DNA of 17,620 nt, from the NCBI GenBank assembly GCA_045647745.1, contig JAZRMQ010000038.1, positions 1-17,620 of the forward strand. The letters are read 5' to 3'. This DNA is from HGM04593 sp045647745 (GTDB lineage Bacteria > Bacteroidota > Bacteroidia > Bacteroidales > Bacteroidaceae). The notes under the pieces are model-generated. The model ran no database searches. It was not told where the DNA came from and saw nothing but the letters and a program-made list of their open reading frames with translations. Positions 15,217-17,620 of the stretch are shown one piece after another. A program made the translations under genes and the position numbers. Position 1 is the stretch's first letter, and each line of letters starts with the position of its first letter.

Positions 15217-16155
15217 TTACTCCGATGCTCTGTATTTTCCCTCTTCTTTGTCCTCGAGCATACTCAAATAGGACTGATAGCGTGAAGGAGCAATCTCTCC
15301 ACGTTCAAGGGCTGCAAGCACAGCGCAGCCGGGCTCGTGAGTGTGGGTGCAGTTGCCATATTTACAATCCTTTGAGAGCTCAAAGAACTCTACAAAGTAG
15401 TGCGAAATCTCCTCAACCTCCATATCATACGTTCCAAAACCTTTGACTCCCGGAGTGTCCACAATGTAACTACCGGGCATAAACTCAAACATCTCGGTAT
15501 ATGTTGTGGTGTGCATTCCAGTATCGTGTGTCTTTGAAATTTCGCCCACACGCGCAGCTATCTCAGGAGCAATAGCATTCACAAGGCTCGACTTTCCCAC
15601 GCCGGAATTCCCGGCAAGCAACGACACTTTGCCTTGCATTGTATCCCTCAGCTGCTCCACCCCGTGACCGCCCACAGCACTTGTGTGCAGACATTTATAG
15701 CCTATGCTCTCATAGAGTGCAGTGAGATAATCAAGTTCCTCGCACTCTGTGGTGTTGTAAAGGTCGACCTTATTAAACACAAGCACCACCGGAACACGAT
15801 AGGCCTCGGCTGCTGCCAAAAAGCGGTCGATAAAAGTTGTGGCAGTAACAGGGTGACTTATCGTGACAACGAGAAAGCACAAATCGAGATTAGCGGCAAG
15901 GATATGAGACTGTTTGGAGAGATTAGAGGCTTTGCGAACAATGTAGTTTTTACGTTCAAGTATCTCTGTGATATACGCCGTACCATCACTGCGAACATCG
16001 AATTTAACATTGTCGCCCACGGCCACAGGGTTGGTGCTCCTTATTCCTTTCAAACGGAAATTGCCCTTAACCCTGCAGTCGACAACAGCCCCGGCGGCTG
16101 TACGCACGCCATAAACGCTGCCCGAACTCCTTACAATGGTTCCCTGCTCTGCCAT
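15217..16155 (-). CDS. rsgA: Ribosome small-subunit-dependent GTPase A
   Basis: 312 aa. A circularly permuted GTPase that tests 30S subunit maturation. An N-terminal OB-fold (about 1-70) precedes the G4 motif NKVD (128-131), then SAVGGHGVEQL (G5), G1 GNSGVGKSS (182-190) and G3 DTPG (233-236): the G4-G5-G1-G3 order is diagnostic. A zinc site follows (C264, C269, H271, C277 in CKYGNCTHTHEPGC). I chose ATG at 16155 (MAEQG). The frame can be extended two codons to a TTG at 16161 directly abutting the frr stop, which is less likely. The gap to frr is 6 nt, so frr and rsgA form an operon of ribosome-cycle genes. It ends at a terminator shared with asd. Confidence 0.95.
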   Translation of the reverse strand: MAEQGTIVRSSGSVYGVRTAAGAVVDCRVKGNFRLKGIRSTNPVAVGDNVKFDVRSDGTAYITEILERKNYIVRKASNLSKQSHILAANLDLCFLVVTISHPVTATTFIDRFLAAAEAYRVPVVLVFNKVDLYNTTECEELDYLTALYESIGYKCLHTSAVGGHGVEQLRDTMQGKVSLLAGNSGVGKSSLVNAIAPEIAARVGEISKTHDTGMHTTTYTEMFEFMPGSYIVDTPGVKGFGTYDMEVEEISHYFVEFFELSKDCKYGNCTHTHEPGCAVLAALERGEIAPSRYQSYLSMLEDKEEGKYRASE

Positions 16156-16161
16156 CCGCAA

Positions 16162-16722
16162 TTATACGGTCATAATTTCCTTTTCCTTGGCTGCAAAAAT
16201 CTCCTCGGCTCTCTTGATATACTTGTCGTGTATTTTCTGCAAGCTCTCCTCGCCGTCTTTTGCAACGTCCTCGGGAGTTCCTTCCTTTACAGACTTTTTC
16301 ATAATATCAATGCCATCGCGACGAGCGTTGCGAATACTGATTTTGGCAGTCTCAAGCTCGTGTGAGCACTGCTTTACCAAATCCTTGCGGCGCTCACCGG
16401 TCAATGGGGGAATTGCAATGATAATAACCTCGCCGTTATTGGCAGGCATAATTCCAACAGGTGAGTCGATGATAGCTTTTTCTATTGGTGCTATCATATT
16501 TTTATCCCAAGGCTTGATGGCAATGGTGCGCATATCGGGGGTGGTGATTGTAGCCACATTACTCAATGGCATCTCGGCACCGTATGAACTAACGCGCACA
16601 CAATCAAGAAGGTGAACGTTTGCCTTGCCGGCACGAATGTGTGAATACTCATCCTCGAGGTGCATAATAGTCATTTGCATCATCTCCTCGGCATCCTTTA
16701 AACAAGCTTTTACGTCTATCAT
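16162..16722 (-). CDS. frr: Ribosome recycling factor
   Basis: 186 aa, the standard length. It works with EF-G to split the 70S ribosome after termination. Features: helix 1 with MQMTIMHLEDEYSHIRAGKANVHLLDCVRV (family signature R-A-G-K-A), beta domain SSYGAEMPLSNVATITTPDMRTIAIKPWDKN, IPPLTGERRKDLVKQ (about 130-144) and long C-terminal helices with ISIRNARRDG. It is a tRNA-shaped two-domain protein. frr is the first gene of a two-gene unit with rsgA; an exact TATATTTG box lies upstream at 16761-16768. Confidence 0.97.
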   Translation of the reverse strand: MIDVKACLKDAEEMMQMTIMHLEDEYSHIRAGKANVHLLDCVRVSSYGAEMPLSNVATITTPDMRTIAIKPWDKNMIAPIEKAIIDSPVGIMPANNGEVIIIAIPPLTGERRKDLVKQCSHELETAKISIRNARRDGIDIMKKSVKEGTPEDVAKDGEESLQKIHDKYIKRAEEIFAAKEKEIMTV

Positions 16723-16760
16723 AAATTAAAATGTTAATGTTATTCGGTTAAGGTTTACTA

Positions 16761-16768
16761 CAAATATA
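16761..16768 (-). promoter_or_regulatory. Putative -7 box of frr-rsgA
   Basis: TATATTTG on the minus strand is an exact TAnnTTTG match, 38 nt upstream of the frr ATG. An ATTG (one mismatch to TTTG) lies 18 nt further upstream, slightly close. The 192-nt gap is shared with the divergent DUF2007 gene. Confidence 0.45.
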
Positions 16769-16845
16769 CGCAATATGAATGAACTGCAATATTATTTTTA
16801 AGTTTTTTTAATAATTAATATCATCGAGCTGCTGTAACAAATCTC

Positions 16846-16853
16846 TATATTCG
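16846..16853 (+). promoter_or_regulatory. Candidate -7 box of the DUF2007 gene
   Basis: TATATTCG matches TAnnTTTG at 7 of 8 positions and the TAnnTTCG variant seen twice elsewhere here. No TTTG lies at the expected distance. It would give a leader of about 55 nt ending in a strong Shine-Dalgarno-like AAGGAGGT at 16903-16910, unusual for this phylum. Confidence 0.3.
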
Positions 16854-16914
16854 CATAAACACAACTAACAAACAGATGGCGTTGTGTGTTTAACTCTAAA
16901 AAAAGGAGGTAGTT

Positions 16915-17136
16915 ATGAAAGATGTCAACAAGGAAAAACTGGTTACGGTATTTGCCGGAACAGTGTGGCAAGCAGAGCTTAAAAAGGGCCTACTCGACGC
17001 TAATGATATCCCTTGCGCAATTATGGACGAAACGATTGGCGCAATAACATCATCATACGCCGGGTTCGAGGGTGAGGTGCTTGTGGTTGTAAACGAAGAG
17101 GACGAGGCCAGAGCACTCGAGATAATAAAAACATAA
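16915..17136 (+). CDS. DUF2007 domain small protein
   Basis: 73 aa, soluble, no signal peptide. It fits DUF2007 (putative signal-transducing protein): VTVFAGTVWQAELKKGLLDANDIPCAIMDE (about 10-39) is the beta-alpha-beta start, and GEVLVVVNEEDEARALEIIK (53-72) the second unit, together a small ferredoxin-like fold. No reaction is known for the family and none is proposed. The start is fixed by a Shine-Dalgarno-like AAGGAGGT 4 nt before the ATG. It is divergent from frr and convergent with rplS. The stop codon lies inside the left arm of the terminator hairpin. Confidence 0.85.
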   Translation: MKDVNKEKLVTVFAGTVWQAELKKGLLDANDIPCAIMDETIGAITSSYAGFEGEVLVVVNEEDEARALEIIKT

Positions 17137-17169
17137 AAATGCAGCCCGTTGGGCTGCATTTTTATGTTT
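17129..17169. terminator. Bidirectional terminator between the DUF2007 gene and rplS
   Basis: A perfect 19-bp stem (17129-17147 with 17151-17169, loop GTT) has core ATGCAGCCC/GGGCTGCAT and A/T-rich flanks, so it acts on both strands. The DUF2007 stop codon (17134-17136) is inside the left arm; the rplS stop (17185) is 16 nt away on the other side. Confidence 0.9.
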
Positions 17170-17184
17170 GATCTTACACGGTCA

Positions 17185-17535
17185 TTAAGCCTTAATCTCT
17201 TTGATACGAGCCTTTTTACCTGTGAGGGCGCGCAAATAGTAAAGTTTTGCACGACGAACACGACCACGCTTGTTGACAGTGATGCTGTCGATAGCAGGTG
17301 AGTTCAATGGGAAGATACGCTCAACGCCAACAGTACCCGACATCTTACGTACTGTGAAACGCTTCTCGCAGCCGTGACCGCTGATGCGAATAACAACACC
17401 GCGATACATCTGGATACGCTCTTTTGTTCCCTCAATGATCTTGTAAGCCACTGTGATTGTATCACCGGGGTGGAACTCCATCTCACGCTTTACATCAGTA
17501 GCAAATGCTTCTTTAGCAATTTTAATTAAATCCAT
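17185..17535 (-). CDS. rplS: 50S ribosomal protein L19
   Basis: 116 aa, normal length. The L19 signature is clear: FHPGDTITVAYKIIEGTKERIQMYRGVVIRISG, FTVRKMSGTVGVERIFPLNSPAIDSITVNKRGRVRRAKLYYLRALTGKKARIKE. It sits at the 30S-50S interface of the large subunit. No trmD, rimM or rpsP neighbour is visible. It is separated from the plus-strand DUF2007 gene by a shared terminator. The upstream 85 nt contain no convincing promoter and may include the end of another minus-strand gene, so rplS might be co-transcribed with it. Confidence 0.98.
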   Translation of the reverse strand: MDLIKIAKEAFATDVKREMEFHPGDTITVAYKIIEGTKERIQMYRGVVIRISGHGCEKRFTVRKMSGTVGVERIFPLNSPAIDSITVNKRGRVRRAKLYYLRALTGKKARIKEIKA

Positions 17536-17583
17536 TTTTTTGATTTGTTAAATTGTTCAATCATTCAAACGCAACATACCAAG

Positions 17584-17620
17584 TTACTCTTCCTTGGCAG
17601 CGATTACGCCGAAAGCGGGG
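17584..17620 (-). CDS. Possible C-terminal end of an unidentified gene (runs off right edge)
   Basis: One minus-strand frame entering from the window edge reads PAFGVIAAKEE and stops at TAA (17584-17586), 48 nt upstream of the rplS start. The residues look protein-like, but 12 codons cannot identify a family. The stretch could equally be non-coding. Confidence 0.35.
   Translation of the reverse strand, partial: PAFGVIAAKEE

Noticed and set aside
16156..16161. TTG start for rsgA at 16161
   Set aside because: An ATG two codons later begins a conserved MAEQG and is more likely; the two extra codons add nothing.
16770..16792. Pair of GCAATAT direct repeats near the frr promoter
   Set aside because: A 7-bp repeat in an AT-rich gap is easily chance; no second line of evidence.
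1..17620. CRISPR arrays, tRNA or rRNA genes, transposases, prophage genes
   Set aside because: No repeat-spacer pattern, no cloverleaf or ribosomal RNA stretch and no recombinase-type protein seen by reading both strands.

Overview
The window looks like a chromosomal segment from a member of the order Bacteroidales, most likely gut-associated. The signs are: promoter -7 boxes of the Bacteroidetes type (TAnnTTTG and TAnnTTCG); very few Shine-Dalgarno-like sites (one clear exception at 16903-16910); Bacteroidota family versions of PorT, the calycin-like lipoprotein, the TPM/LemA pair, DUF2007 and L19; and two carbohydrate-active enzyme families (GH95, GH123) typical of host- or plant-glycan degraders. 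Genus cannot be fixed from the sequence alone. No tRNA, rRNA, CRISPR array, insertion sequence or integrase was seen, and no stretch over 300 bases lacks a gene.

Region A (1-1470, minus strand): the 5' part of a large secreted GH95-type glycosidase runs off the left edge. It has its own well-formed promoter (1376-1407) and is separated from the next unit by a Rho-independent terminator (1435-1470).

Region B (1495-9952, minus strand) is a tightly packed run read right to left: porT-like barrel protein, YqiA-type esterase (4-nt overlap), TonB-dependent receptor, calycin-like lipoprotein, GH123 beta-N-acetylgalactosaminidase-like enzyme, TPM-domain membrane protein, LemA and an FprA-type flavodiiron protein. 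Gaps from the receptor onward are only 4-30 nt, so receptor, lipoprotein and glycosidase are probably co-expressed. This forms a small glycan or glycoconjugate uptake cassette with no SusC/SusD pair. The receptor has no ATG and seems to start at TTG, possibly coupled to a 24-codon upstream ORF.

Region C (10032-14016, minus strand) holds housekeeping genes: the ABC-F ATPase Uup, a small secreted Gln/Arg/Gly-rich protein, the lipoprotein-export ATPase LolD and the tRNA t6A dehydratase TcdA (overlapping lolD by 4 nt). A perfect 42-bp palindrome sits on the uup promoter with the -33 box at its centre, and is the most striking non-coding signal in the window.

Region D (14128-17620): asd on the plus strand faces rsgA-frr on the minus strand across a bidirectional terminator (15156-15194). 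A DUF2007 gene on the plus strand faces rplS on the minus strand across a second one (17129-17169). A possible C-terminus of another minus-strand gene touches the right edge.
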